This document shows positions 31,472 through 38,937 of a stretch of 45,284 bases of DNA, piece by piece. This DNA is from a virus. Under the pieces are notes generated by a model, which was not told the DNA's origin, searched no databases, and saw nothing but the letters and a program-made list of their open reading frames with translations. Position 1 is the stretch's first letter, and each line of letters opens with the position of its first letter. The translations under genes and the position numbers were made by a program. The stretch lies in IMG/VR virus record IMGVR_UViG_3300032047_000030, positions 1 through 45,284 of that record; one strand, 5' to 3'.

Positions 31472-32188
31472 TCAACGATTTTGTGCTGTATATAAATAAT
31501 CAACAGTCATGGATTTAGTTCCAGTCGCAGACCCAGACAATTCCATAGCCCCGATTGTTAAATTCTCATCATCGGGAAGATTAGCTGTGTGCGTGGCTAC
31601 AAGGTTTCTGTTTACAAAAAATTCAACTGAACCTGTGCCTTTTACGTGGAAACCAAGCGTAACGTAAGTACCGCTTACTATATCCACTCCAGAGTCTGTT
31701 GTGGTTGCGGTGCCGTCTTTTTCTGTTACACAGTCAATATTACTGTCGCCATCATCAATTTGGAAAACAATTCTGTCGGCTGCGGTTAACATGGCTTCTG
31801 GATTAGTAGCAAAATTAACGGTCAGACCAACACAAACGTCCATCGCATCGCCTTCTGCATCTGTAATGAACAGTTTTGTTTCAAACCAAATATCTCTTGA
31901 CGAGGACAAAGCATATATTTCGTTGCCTTGTAGGGAAGCTCCATCGTTATCAGTTGTGGCTTGAGAAGTCAGAACCACGGTGCCATTTAGTAAATCTGCT
32001 CCAATAGCAGCAGTGGCACTAGAATCTTTCACTACAGTCCAATCATTAGTAGTGTCTAAAGTAACACCAGTAAAGTCGTCCATGTAGACTAAGTAATCGG
32101 GGTTTTTGTCAACGGGCAGGTTTTCAAACCATTTACGGTCTCCGTTTTTACCTGCAAAAAGGATAGGTCCGGTAAAATGAACAGCCAT
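31472..32188 (-). CDS. Lectin-like (jelly-roll) virion protein
   Basis: A 238-residue protein of alternating strands (DIWFETKLFITDAEGDAMDV, GTYVTLGFHVKGTGSVEFFV), with a final TKSMTVDYLYTAQNR, a pattern typical of concanavalin-A-like beta-sandwich domains. It may decorate the head or bind glycans. It starts after the capsid terminator with ribosome site AGGAG. Any sugar-binding role is inferred from the fold guess only. No promoter is evident, so some read-through from the capsid transcript is likely. Confidence 0.7.
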   Translation of the reverse strand: MAVHFTGPILFAGKNGDRKWFENLPVDKNPDYLVYMDDFTGVTLDTTNDWTVVKDSSATAAIGADLLNGTVVLTSQATTDNDGASLQGNEIYALSSSRDIWFETKLFITDAEGDAMDVCVGLTVNFATNPEAMLTAADRIVFQIDDGDSNIDCVTEKDGTATTTDSGVDIVSGTYVTLGFHVKGTGSVEFFVNRNLVATHTANLPDDENLTIGAMELSGSATGTKSMTVDYLYTAQNR

Positions 32189-32213
32189 TTGTAGCTCCTG
32201 TCTTGGCTTTAGT

Positions 32214-32230
32214 CAGCCCCCAATGGGCTG
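32214..32230. other. Small inverted repeat after capsid terminator
   Basis: CAGCCC (32214-32219) and GGGCTG (32225-32230) form an exact 6-bp stem with a five-base loop between the capsid terminator and the ribosome site of the next gene. It may be an mRNA 5' stabiliser or processing site for read-through transcripts. Confidence 0.4.
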
Positions 32231-32257
32231 TCAGGAAATCAAACTATAACGCAAAAT

Positions 32258-32285
32258 AAAAAAGGCGGCAAGCGCCGCCTTTTTC
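32258..32285 (-). terminator. Strong terminator after the major capsid gene
   Basis: GGCGGC (32264-32269) and GCCGCC (32274-32279) form a 6-bp GC stem with a four-base loop. It is extended by A/T pairs, with a T-run on the minus strand side and another on the plus side, so it should work in both directions. It closes the capsid gene, which is the usual place for a termination or partial read-through signal. Confidence 0.85.
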
Positions 32286-32298
32286 AATAGAGAGCAAA

Positions 32299-33210
32299 TT
32301 AAGCTCCCGGTGTACCGATCACTGATCTCCAATCGGAAACGCCGAACGAGTAACGCTCACGGGCTTTGAAACGCATGTTGCCAGTATCAAAGTCTCCTTC
32401 CATTGCCGTTTTAATAGGCGAACGGTTGAAGTATTTGAAACCATTTGGCGCATCAGTTTTAATGAAGAATGCGTCTGTGTCAGTGAGGAAGTGATTAACT
32501 ACCGCACCTTCAGGAAGCATACCCATTGCCTTGTTTGCGTTAATGTCATTGTCAGCAGTTCCGGGTCGCAGATTAGAATTAATAATTCTTTCTGCAATGA
32601 ACTGGAGTTCTTTAGGAATAATAAGTTTCATTCCACGAACTGCGATCTTGAGGCCACGCTCGTCGGTAAAACCAGCAATATCGATCAACATTTGCTCAAG
32701 CGAAGTCTCGTTGAGATCCGCAGAAATTGTTAATACGTTACGTTGATTACCTGACAAGGAAGGGTGAGAAGCAGAGCATAAAGCCGCGCCATCACCTAAA
32801 GCAAAGCCATCACTGGTAGAAAAAGCGTTGTTAAGAATAGCAGCCGCTTTTATTTGCTTTGTAGTAGCCATTGATCGTGCCAATGCCTTTGTATACCTTG
32901 AAGCAAGACGATCATAAAGATTATCTTCAATAGCTTCCTCAGTAATTGAGAAAGCAAGAGCGATAGTCTCATGCGTATATCTTGCAGTGTAGGTTTCTTG
33001 CGCGTCGTCAAAGCTAATTGTTCCACCTTCACTTTTAACGGGTGCGGTTGCGAAACCACCTAACATAACTTCTTCTTCAAAGGCTCTGTCCGAAGACTCC
33101 TCTTCAAAGATTTCAGAATGCTCATTTTCGTAGCGATCATACTCTAAACCGAACAGCGCATTGAGGCCGGGTTCTAGCTCTTTCGCTAATTGCGATCTTG
33201 AAATTGCCAT
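32299..33210 (-). CDS. Major capsid protein
   Basis: A 303-residue protein with strand and helix patterns of a phage major capsid protein: an N-terminal helix (SQLAKELEPGLNALFGLEYD), an acidic loop, FATAPVKSEGGTISFDDAQE, YTARYTHETIALAFSITEEA and a C-terminal MRFKARERYSFGVSDWRSVI. It resembles the Mu gpT-type capsid family as I recall it; HK97 fold is inferred. It would form the icosahedral shell. Support comes from position: after scaffold and the decoration-like gene, with a perfect ribosome site and a strong terminator, both expected for the most abundant virion protein. Confidence 0.9.
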   Translation of the reverse strand: MAISRSQLAKELEPGLNALFGLEYDRYENEHSEIFEEESSDRAFEEEVMLGGFATAPVKSEGGTISFDDAQETYTARYTHETIALAFSITEEAIEDNLYDRLASRYTKALARSMATTKQIKAAAILNNAFSTSDGFALGDGAALCSASHPSLSGNQRNVLTISADLNETSLEQMLIDIAGFTDERGLKIAVRGMKLIIPKELQFIAERIINSNLRPGTADNDINANKAMGMLPEGAVVNHFLTDTDAFFIKTDAPNGFKYFNRSPIKTAMEGDFDTGNMRFKARERYSFGVSDWRSVIGTPGA

Positions 33211-33217
33211 TAGTCAG

Positions 33218-33225
33218 CCTCCTTA
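33218..33225 (-). promoter_or_regulatory. Full-consensus ribosome binding site of capsid gene
   Basis: TAAGGAGG, the full complement of the 16S anti-Shine-Dalgarno core, lies seven bases before the capsid ATG and includes the TAA stop of the upstream gene. It is the best ribosome site noticed in the window and fits the need for very high capsid synthesis. Confidence 0.85.
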
Positions 33226-33873
33226 AATGCCCGTCGATGTCGCAGTGGTTTGCGAATCGAAACGGCTCGTGGATGAATTAAAATGAGCGTTAAGACGAAC
33301 CAATACAGGGATACCCGCAGCCGCAAAATCGCGGTTTGCAGCCTCATCAGCTATGCCGACAATTCTTAAGGGTAAAGTTGCAGTAGTTGCTATTGTGCTC
33401 ACGCCAAGTGCAGAGTTTGAAACGCCTGTGTTATCACTTCCAGTTCTTGCAGAAGTTCCTAAAGAAGCATTAGCGAAAACAGCCGCTTGCGCGGTTGATC
33501 TGTCTGTTAAAGACGCATCGCTTGCTACTTTAAAAATTTGCATCGGGTCATCTGCTACAAACGCTTTTACAGGGAAATTTGTATCAACGCTTACCGATCC
33601 AGAACCGGGCCAGTAGTTAAGCCAAACAGGTTTTTTTTGTACAGAATCTTGGTACTGTACGCCCATCAGAACACCCAATGCTTGCGTCGTTCCGCCATCG
33701 GTAGCTCCTGCATGGGCTATTACACCCGCAGCAAGAGGTACACAAATACCGTATTGATATATAGCATTGGTATTGTTAGAGGCAATCTCATACTCAGTTA
33801 CTCCAGTAGAGTTTACGCCACTTCCAACAATTCCGACAGGACGAAGACCAAAGGCAGTGTTGCTATTAGCCAT
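33223..33873 (-). CDS. Putative head decoration or stabilising protein
   Basis: A 216-residue protein beginning MANSNTAFGLRPVGIVGSGV, a pattern I recall directly upstream of capsid genes in marine phages. It is beta-rich and nearly neutral (YQYGICVPLAAGVIAHAGAT, VWLNYWPGSGSVSVDTNFPV). Its stop is part of the capsid ribosome site, so the two are co-expressed. A head decoration or cement role is likely from position; it is not a protease, since no catalytic triad pattern is visible. Confidence 0.78.
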   Translation of the reverse strand: MANSNTAFGLRPVGIVGSGVNSTGVTEYEIASNNTNAIYQYGICVPLAAGVIAHAGATDGGTTQALGVLMGVQYQDSVQKKPVWLNYWPGSGSVSVDTNFPVKAFVADDPMQIFKVASDASLTDRSTAQAAVFANASLGTSARTGSDNTGVSNSALGVSTIATTATLPLRIVGIADEAANRDFAAAGIPVLVRLNAHFNSSTSRFDSQTTATSTGI

Positions 33874-33900
33874 TTTACTTCCTCCAATAAATAACGGTCA

Positions 33901-34389
33901 TCACGACTTACGTGGACCGCCAAAAGTTACACGAGATTGACGATCTGGTTTTGAAATCGTCATAGTTGAGTGTGAATTTTCTCGCAGCATGTCTGAATCT
34001 ACAGCTTCCATTTGATCTGCATTTTTTGAATTAAAATATGCAGTTCTTTCAGCTATTGTTTCTAAAGGCATTCTTGCAAGAAGCAACCCACCTACTCCAA
34101 ACACACCTTGGTATCTACCTGATTCGACAACAGGGGCTTCAAAGTCTGGATATTCGTCAGAACGAACTAACTCCCAGCCCTCTCTCAATCTTGCACTGAT
34201 GTTCTTGGTATCATTAAAACCACGGACTTCATCACGAATCCAGCGGTGTTTATACCCATCAGGCGCAGGTGGTGCATCTAACATAGATGGTGGACTCCAA
34301 GGCTTACGCATAGCCTTTTTGTCTCTAGTATTATTAGCGCGAGAAGTTCTTTTGATAGGCGCATCAACTGTATTGTTTTCTTCACTCAT
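33901..34389 (-). CDS. Conserved phage protein between scaffold and capsid genes
   Basis: A 162-residue protein. The N-terminus is disordered and basic (IKRTSRANNTRDKKAMRK), followed by PWSPPSMLDAPPAPDGYKHR and EVRGFNDTKNISARLREGWE, which I recall from many marine phages at this locus. The final part (MTISKPDRQSRVTFGGPRKS) is basic. The position suggests an assembly or minor head protein; no enzymatic motif is visible. It starts four bases after the scaffold stop. Confidence 0.72.
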   Translation of the reverse strand: MSEENNTVDAPIKRTSRANNTRDKKAMRKPWSPPSMLDAPPAPDGYKHRWIRDEVRGFNDTKNISARLREGWELVRSDEYPDFEAPVVESGRYQGVFGVGGLLLARMPLETIAERTAYFNSKNADQMEAVDSDMLRENSHSTMTISKPDRQSRVTFGGPRKS

Positions 34390-34393
34390 ATCC

Positions 34394-35275
34394 TTACTCC
34401 TTCACGTATTTCGCGTATTCTTCAAGCGGCACACCCAATTTTTTTGCTATTGCAATTTGGCTAGGGGTGAGTCTAACCTGTCTTTTCCCACTGCGCCCTG
34501 TTGTTTGTCTACTAGCAGAAGCCACTGTCTGGGCTGGACGGCGGTTCTGGTCTTTAAACTTATGCGGAAACTCTTCTGTGACTCTCCGATCTAATTCATT
34601 ATAGTAATCATCTGTCTGCGGGTCAAACCCCTCTTCTTCGACTAACTTTTTGTGTATACCAAAAGCCGCATACGTCATAGCTTCATCTTGACCAAACCAA
34701 TCGTTTTTTACGGCCCATTGTTCTGCTTTAGGGTCGGGCCTTTTTGGTTGAGGTTGTTGTTGAGGCATTGGTTGATTAACTTGCGCCTGTTGTTGGGCTT
34801 CAAGTTGTTTCTGATATCTTTCTTGTTGGACTTTAGCTTGTTGAGCGCGATCATTTTCAATAGCCAGAGAAGTTATGTGCCGTTGAGCTTCTACCGCCGC
34901 TTTTGTATCGCCAACATCCAAAGCACGTTGCATGGCTTCTTCAGCTTGCTGTTGTTGAGTGGTTACTCTATTACTAAACTCGTTAACATAATGACTATCC
35001 AAACTGTTCATACGAGTTTTTATTTGTTGAGACTCTTCTTGAACTTGTTTGGCATAGTTTAGTGCTTCAGCTTCGCGGCGCTCTGCCTCACGCATTTTTT
35101 TAGTCAAACGGTTTATCCGTTTTTGCGTGGCTGTATCAGCCTTATCAAATTGATCTTCTGTAGTTCCTTCAAAACTTTCTTCAGTACCTTCTTCGTCAGT
35201 AGAGGCTACTTCAACTACAGCTTCTTGATCGTCTAGTTCTAGTTCTACTTGTTGGTTTGTATTTTCAACACTCAT
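34394..35275 (-). CDS. Head scaffolding protein
   Basis: A 293-residue protein with an acidic N-terminus (EVASTDEEGTEESFEGTTED), a long charged coiled coil (about residues 50-150, rich in Gln and Glu), a Gln/Pro linker and a helical C-terminus ending in RQVRLTPSQIAIAKKLGVPL. This is the composition of phage scaffolds, which bind capsid protein through a basic C-terminal helix and leave or are degraded after prohead assembly. Its position two genes upstream of the decoration and capsid genes supports it. No protease domain is fused to it. Confidence 0.85.
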   Translation of the reverse strand: MSVENTNQQVELELDDQEAVVEVASTDEEGTEESFEGTTEDQFDKADTATQKRINRLTKKMREAERREAEALNYAKQVQEESQQIKTRMNSLDSHYVNEFSNRVTTQQQQAEEAMQRALDVGDTKAAVEAQRHITSLAIENDRAQQAKVQQERYQKQLEAQQQAQVNQPMPQQQPQPKRPDPKAEQWAVKNDWFGQDEAMTYAAFGIHKKLVEEEGFDPQTDDYYNELDRRVTEEFPHKFKDQNRRPAQTVASASRQTTGRSGKRQVRLTPSQIAIAKKLGVPLEEYAKYVKE

Positions 35276-35284
35276 AAGTCACCT

Positions 35285-35749
35285 CTAATAATGTTTGACA
35301 TCTTCTGGGTCTGAAATTCTTGCAAGAATTTCATCATCATTTAAAATTCTTACCTCTCCCCCATCGATAGAAAACCTTGACCCGGCATAACGGGCAAACA
35401 TCACCCAATCTTTTTCTTTACACCACGGACCTACAGGAAACTTTTCGGGATCTTTGTAAGCTAAATCACCGACTTTCAAAACATATCCTACTTGCGTGGA
35501 AACGTGTTGTTGTTCGACAGATTCTTTAGGTAAAGCAATTCCCCCAGATGTCTTGCCCACCCCTCTATACGGAAGAATTAATATTCTCCATCCAGTAGGT
35601 GAGGGCAACCTTTCCAACAAGGTTTCACCTATATTTTCAGGTCTTAGATAAGGGCTTTCTTGATAAACGTCTTCCAACGTTTTTGCTTCACTTTTTATTT
35701 GAAAGTTTGCGCTTGGGGCCGCAGAAAGGTCTATTTCTGACTTACTCAT
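35285..35749 (-). CDS. GroES-like co-chaperonin
   Basis: A 154-residue protein with a GroES fold signature from about residue 50: PTGWRILILPYRGVGKTSGG then IALPKE. The flexible loop ends in GG-IAL (residues 71-73), matching the GG-IVL tripeptide by which GroES contacts GroEL. After it come STQVGYVLKVGDLAYKD and FARYAGSRFSIDGGEVRILN, the GroES beta-barrel pattern. The first 49 residues are an extra N-terminal extension. It probably replaces host GroES to fold the capsid protein, as T4 gp31 does; no GroEL gene is present, so it would use the host chaperonin. Confidence 0.9.
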   Translation of the reverse strand: MSKSEIDLSAAPSANFQIKSEAKTLEDVYQESPYLRPENIGETLLERLPSPTGWRILILPYRGVGKTSGGIALPKESVEQQHVSTQVGYVLKVGDLAYKDPEKFPVGPWCKEKDWVMFARYAGSRFSIDGGEVRILNDDEILARISDPEDVKHY

Positions 35750-35939
35750 GGTCTTGCTCCTGTTTTTCTAGCAGGGCTTTTAACTCCTGATCCACATGAT
35801 TTAGGGTTTGTAAATTACCCATAAGCTCACGATATTGCTCCATAGATTTTACGTTTCCGTAAATTAACAAATCAATAACAGCTTGCCTACGATCTCTAGT
35901 TATTGAAAAGACTGCCGAAGCAGCATCTATCTCATTCAT
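35742..35939 (-). CDS. Small helical phage protein
   Basis: A 65-residue helical protein (RDRRQAVIDLLIYGNVKSME, LNHVDQELKALLEKQEQDHE) whose 'YGNVKSMEQYRELMGNLQTL' stretch I recall as conserved in marine phages. It overlaps the GroES-like gene by eight bases and starts the head-assembly block. No function is known; a small helical protein beside a co-chaperonin could be an assembly partner. Confidence 0.7.
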   Translation of the reverse strand: MNEIDAASAVFSITRDRRQAVIDLLIYGNVKSMEQYRELMGNLQTLNHVDQELKALLEKQEQDHE

Positions 35940-35969
35940 TCTTATATTTACACATATAATCTTGGATCG

Positions 35970-35984
35970 TCAGATTTTATCTGA
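35970..35984. promoter_or_regulatory. Inverted repeat between lysis and head modules
   Basis: TCAGAT (35970-35975) and ATCTGA (35979-35984) form an exact 6-bp inverted repeat in the 68-base gap between the endolysin and the small gene at 35742. The gap is AT-rich and also has weak promoter-like boxes, so a regulator site or processing hairpin is possible. No strong promoter can be assigned. Confidence 0.4.
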
Positions 35985-36007
35985 TCAAATCCTATATGTA
36001 CAATAAC

Positions 36008-36460
36008 TTATACTGTGGTCCAGTCCTCTCCTTGCCACAACAAAGCTTCTGCCTCTCTTCTTCGCACCAGCCCATCTAAAACTTTACCACTTGCGCGGTT
36101 CCAACGTTTTATCTGGTAAGGAATATCAGCCCTGCTAGTATCACTATCGTCGTTAATACGCTTGAGCAAAGTAGACTCCCGTAAGTTAGTTCCACCAAGA
36201 TTGTAGACCCAAGAAACGAGCGCATCAAATTCATTTTGTTTGAGAGGTATGTCAACAAGTCTTGCGATTGTGCTTTCAAACTCTTCGAGATCGTCCTGTA
36301 AAAAACTCTCAGCTTCGTCTTTTGTACAGGTATGTCCTTCTTCCACACCTGAAGTGTGTCCAAAACCAATCGTCCATACGGACGCGCTGCATTGATAAGC
36401 CTGAAGTTCACATCCTTCAAATTTTTTAATAAGAGCAATCCCTTCTGCACTGGTTTTCAT
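36008..36460 (-). CDS. Endolysin, GH24 muramidase
   Basis: A 150-residue lysozyme that cuts the glycan chain of peptidoglycan at the end of infection. The catalytic region is KKFEGCELQAYQCSASVWTI followed by GFGHT. Glu15, Cys24 and Thr30 occupy the E-x8-D/C-x5-T positions of the GH24 family (T4 lysozyme E11-D20-T26); here Cys stands in place of Asp, as in phage P1 Lyz. Later conserved parts are QNEFDALVSWVYNLG and DGLVRRREAEALLWQG. There is no signal peptide, so export depends on the nearby holin. ATG 36460 has GGAG five bases upstream. Confidence 0.92.
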   Translation of the reverse strand: MKTSAEGIALIKKFEGCELQAYQCSASVWTIGFGHTSGVEEGHTCTKDEAESFLQDDLEEFESTIARLVDIPLKQNEFDALVSWVYNLGGTNLRESTLLKRINDDSDTSRADIPYQIKRWNRASGKVLDGLVRRREAEALLWQGEDWTTV

Positions 36461-36502
36461 CCCATCTCCAAAAAATATAAGATAAAGGCTACCATACTTT
36501 CT

Positions 36503-36670
36503 TCATTTTTTCTCAGATGTTTCACGTGGAACTTTTACAAAAGCTTCGTTAACATCGGGAGTTGATTCATCGTCCCCAACAAAACGACCTTGGTCATCTC
36601 TGGCTCGAACTAAATCAAATTCTTTCTTAGGGAATAATTTTAAACCTATGTTTTTAAACCACTGGATCAT
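36503..36670 (-). CDS. Small hypothetical protein in lysis region
   Basis: A 55-residue protein starting MIQWFKNIGLKLFPKKEFDL, amphipathic and basic at first, with a charged tail (RARDDQGRFVGDDESTPDVN). ATG 36670 follows the holin stop by one base; a longer frame to 36718 overlaps the holin gene. The amphipathic N-terminus could associate with membranes. A spanin is unlikely, because no lipobox or signal is seen. Confidence 0.55.
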   Translation of the reverse strand: MIQWFKNIGLKLFPKKEFDLVRARDDQGRFVGDDESTPDVNEAFVKVPRETSEKK

Positions 36671-36671
36671 T

Positions 36672-37064
36672 TTATTTTGACACTCCTTTATACTTTTCAA
36701 AACTGCGTAAAGACCCAAGTCCTAGTAATCCGCCCAAAACGGTAAGAAGAGAAGACATATCAAAGTCTGGTAGATCCGGTATTTCCTGACCTGCATAGCT
36801 TAGTATAAATATTAAAAGAGGTTGAAAAACAAAGTGCCATCCGAAAGCAATTGCACAAACCCAACCGACTAAGGGCCTCCAAGATGATTGAAACCAGTTA
36901 CCTTGGGCCTCAAGCTTATTTACCTCTATTTGAGCTAATGCAGCGTCGTGCGCCTGTTTTTCCGCCATCGTAGCAATTTCGTGCGCCAAAGCGTTTTTCT
37001 GGTCTTTGTCTTCTACAAACTTATCTAACAATCCGGTGACGGGGCCAATCAGTTTGTCCAACAT
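36672..37064 (-). CDS. Holin, 3-TM GTA-type
   Basis: A 130-residue membrane protein. The first 57 residues are helical and charged. Hydrophobic stretches follow at about 62-90 (WRPLVGWVCAIAFGWHFVFQ, PLLIFILSYAG) and 103-119 (MSSLLTVLGGLLGLGSL), giving two or three membrane segments. The QSSWRPLVGW signature is the one I associate with the 3-TM holin family also found in gene transfer agents. It would open the inner membrane to let the endolysin out. It lies two genes upstream of the endolysin, with the EF-hand membrane gene upstream of it. Confidence 0.82.
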   Translation of the reverse strand: MLDKLIGPVTGLLDKFVEDKDQKNALAHEIATMAEKQAHDAALAQIEVNKLEAQGNWFQSSWRPLVGWVCAIAFGWHFVFQPLLIFILSYAGQEIPDLPDFDMSSLLTVLGGLLGLGSLRSFEKYKGVSK

Positions 37065-37074
37065 AGCAGGTTCC

Positions 37075-37392
37075 TTATCGTCTACTCATAAAAGCCGTGG
37101 CTCCAAAATAAGCAGCCACAATTGAAGCCTGTGCAATATAGAACAGACCTAGTAAATCAGAAAGTGCTTGCACCCTTGAATCAGGCATTGCTGGAAGCAT
37201 TAGAAAAACAGAAAATAACACCATGCTAATCATAGCAACCCAAGCCATTTGTTTTTGGCTGTCAGCTTTTTCTTCTCGTAATTCCAGTTCCACAAATTGT
37301 TGATGGCGTTCCAGTTCTTCGTCAGTTATCTCACCATCACCATCTAAATCATATTTTTCATATTTGCTGGTTGGTTGTAGTTTTTTTGCCAT
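37075..37392 (-). CDS. EF-hand membrane protein in lysis region
   Basis: A 105-residue protein with a canonical 12-residue EF-hand loop at residues 15-26 (DLDGDGEITDEE: Asp15, Asp17, Asp19, Gly20, Ile22, Glu26), an acidic helix to about residue 45, and two membrane segments at about 49-68 and 80-101. A lone loop usually pairs with another to bind calcium well, so binding here is inferred. Placed next to a holin, it may tune holin opening or act as a second holin or antiholin. Start and neighbours are clear, with short gaps. Confidence 0.82.
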   Translation of the reverse strand: MAKKLQPTSKYEKYDLDGDGEITDEELERHQQFVELELREEKADSQKQMAWVAMISMVLFSVFLMLPAMPDSRVQALSDLLGLFYIAQASIVAAYFGATAFMSRR

Positions 37393-37398
37393 GTTAAA

Positions 37399-37581
37399 TT
37401 ACATCCATTTAAAAACAGCTACTACTGTAATGATAAAAGGGTAAACCCCCCACAACATTAATTCCAACTTATCAAATTTTTTTGATCCAGACTCTAAGCG
37501 TTGTTCAATGTTTTGGTAGCGCAATGAACATTCTTTTTCGTGGCTATTAATACGAGATATGGCTTCATCTACAGGAGGCAT
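37399..37581 (-). CDS. Small single-TM coiled-coil protein (XhlA/spanin-like)
   Basis: A 60-residue protein: residues 1-38 form a charged helix (ISRINSHEKECSLRYQNIEQ), then a C-terminal membrane segment at about 40-59 (LMLWGVYPFIITVVAVFKWM). This layout resembles XhlA-type lysis accessory proteins. It could help holin insertion. No catalytic part is present. It is flanked by short gaps to both neighbours, consistent with one lysis operon. Confidence 0.7.
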   Translation of the reverse strand: MPPVDEAISRINSHEKECSLRYQNIEQRLESGSKKFDKLELMLWGVYPFIITVVAVFKWM

Positions 37582-37587
37582 TTTTAA

Positions 37588-37875
37588 TCACCACTTTACC
37601 TTGTGTGACCAATACCGTGCTGAAAGCTTTGATGGATTCGGATCTTGGGCGTTGTGCCTTGCGTAATATGATTTTCTTCTTGCCTTATCTTTTTTTGACT
37701 TTGGGTTCTTACCTGCTCCTCGCACACCCTGTTGACCAAAACGGATGGTTTTTACTTTATCTCCTACTTTTGCCACGACAACATGACTTTTTGTCGGATG
37801 GTTAGGAGTACGTTTCGGCTTGTTGTACCCGGTCACCCCTGCTCGTTTCAGTCTTGAGTCTTTTTCTTTAGCCAT
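37588..37875 (-). CDS. Small basic conserved phage protein (DUF6321-like)
   Basis: A 95-residue, very basic protein with RAGVTGYNKPKRTPNHPTKS, VVVAKVGDKVKTIRFGQQGV and SKLSARYWSHKVKW, a pattern strongly conserved among marine phages and matching what I recall as DUF6321. No role is established; a nucleic-acid or virion contact is suggested by the charge. It overlaps the stop of the next upstream gene (37875) by one base. It is not a membrane protein, so it may not belong to lysis despite its position. Confidence 0.72.
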   Translation of the reverse strand: MAKEKDSRLKRAGVTGYNKPKRTPNHPTKSHVVVAKVGDKVKTIRFGQQGVRGAGKNPKSKKDKARRKSYYARHNAQDPNPSKLSARYWSHKVKW

Positions 37876-38729
37876 TAGTCACGTACGACGATACTTCCAA
37901 ATTTTCTGGGGTCATATGCGGGTGCGTTCTTCGGTCGGTATATTTGAGTGTCTACTACATCCATAAAATTGTCTGGGCGGTCCATCTGCACCAATTCAGG
38001 CCGACCTGTATTAAAATCTATTAGTTGAGGTTGCGGTTGACCAGCACTTGTCATTACTTGTTGCGGGTTGGGTTGCGACATATCGAGAACATAACTTTCA
38101 CCAATCGAACCTATGCCTTGTTGCAGCGGAGAATAAGGCTCAAATGGCGCTGGCATAAAAGGCGGATTTATACCGTAATCAGGAGGCTCTGGACTCAAAG
38201 GACTTGTTGGCGGAGCCTGAACAGGATCAACTGGCGTAGGAAACGGGTTCATTGGGGGAGCACTAACCATATCGTAAGACGGGAATACCGGGTCGCGTAC
38301 AACGGGGTCAACTACACTAGGGTAGATTTCATTGAGTGGTAAAGGAGTGGTTTGCATCGGCAATTGACCCCCGCCTCCACTTATTCCTTGGTTTGGATCA
38401 ACGCTAGTTGAAGGCTGGTAGCCGCCCTCACCAAATATAGAAGGAATTGGTACATCTCCATACGATACACTGGGATCTTCTACAACGGTTACTGGTACTG
38501 GTTGTAAAGGCATTGTCCCCGATACGTTGCCCTGAGAGTCAAACGTATTACCGGAGCCGCCGTAAGTGGTCCCTTCATAAGTGATGGGAACTTCCATATC
38601 ACCAAAAGGCCCAGAAATTGTTTTAGGAGGAAGCCCCCGAAAAGGATCTCCAGCATAAGGACGAGCCTGTGTGTAGTTGTCCGGGTTAAATAAAGAACCT
38701 ACACCCTGATTTGCTCTAGCAACCGCCAT
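37875..38729 (-). CDS. Pro-rich hypothetical protein
   Basis: A 284-residue protein rich in Pro, Gly and Ser with long disordered stretches (PFPTPVDPVQAPPTSPLSPE) and a few short ordered parts (ISGPFGDMEVPITYEGTTYG, at the end AYDPRKFGSIVVRD). No domain is recognised. It lies between the portal and the lysis genes. A flexible virion linker or assembly factor is possible. Confidence 0.65.
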   Translation of the reverse strand: MAVARANQGVGSLFNPDNYTQARPYAGDPFRGLPPKTISGPFGDMEVPITYEGTTYGGSGNTFDSQGNVSGTMPLQPVPVTVVEDPSVSYGDVPIPSIFGEGGYQPSTSVDPNQGISGGGGQLPMQTTPLPLNEIYPSVVDPVVRDPVFPSYDMVSAPPMNPFPTPVDPVQAPPTSPLSPEPPDYGINPPFMPAPFEPYSPLQQGIGSIGESYVLDMSQPNPQQVMTSAGQPQPQLIDFNTGRPELVQMDRPDNFMDVVDTQIYRPKNAPAYDPRKFGSIVVRD

Positions 38730-38738
38730 AATAAGACC

Positions 38739-38936
38739 TTATGAGTAACCCATGTAGCCACCACCTTTTACAGCAGCGCCCATACCTCTAGCAGTCATTT
38801 TCTTCATAGTTTTCGGAATTGCAACATCTTTTGCAGTGCCGTAAGGAATCCTACCTTGACCCTTAATATCCGCATACGGAACAGCGGCAGGAGAGTTGGT
38901 AGGGGTGTTCGTTACTATTTTTACTGTTCTAGCCAT
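38739..38936 (-). CDS. Small basic protein after portal gene
   Basis: A 65-residue protein (ARTVKIVTNTPTNSPAAVPY then KKMTARGMGAAVKGGGYMGYS) with a basic, Gly-rich C-terminus related in style to the RKGG proteins at 29774-30699. It starts one base after the portal stop. Function unknown; a virion or DNA-binding peptide is possible. Confidence 0.65.
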   Translation of the reverse strand: MARTVKIVTNTPTNSPAAVPYADIKGQGRIPYGTAKDVAIPKTMKKMTARGMGAAVKGGGYMGYS

Positions 38937-38937
38937 A

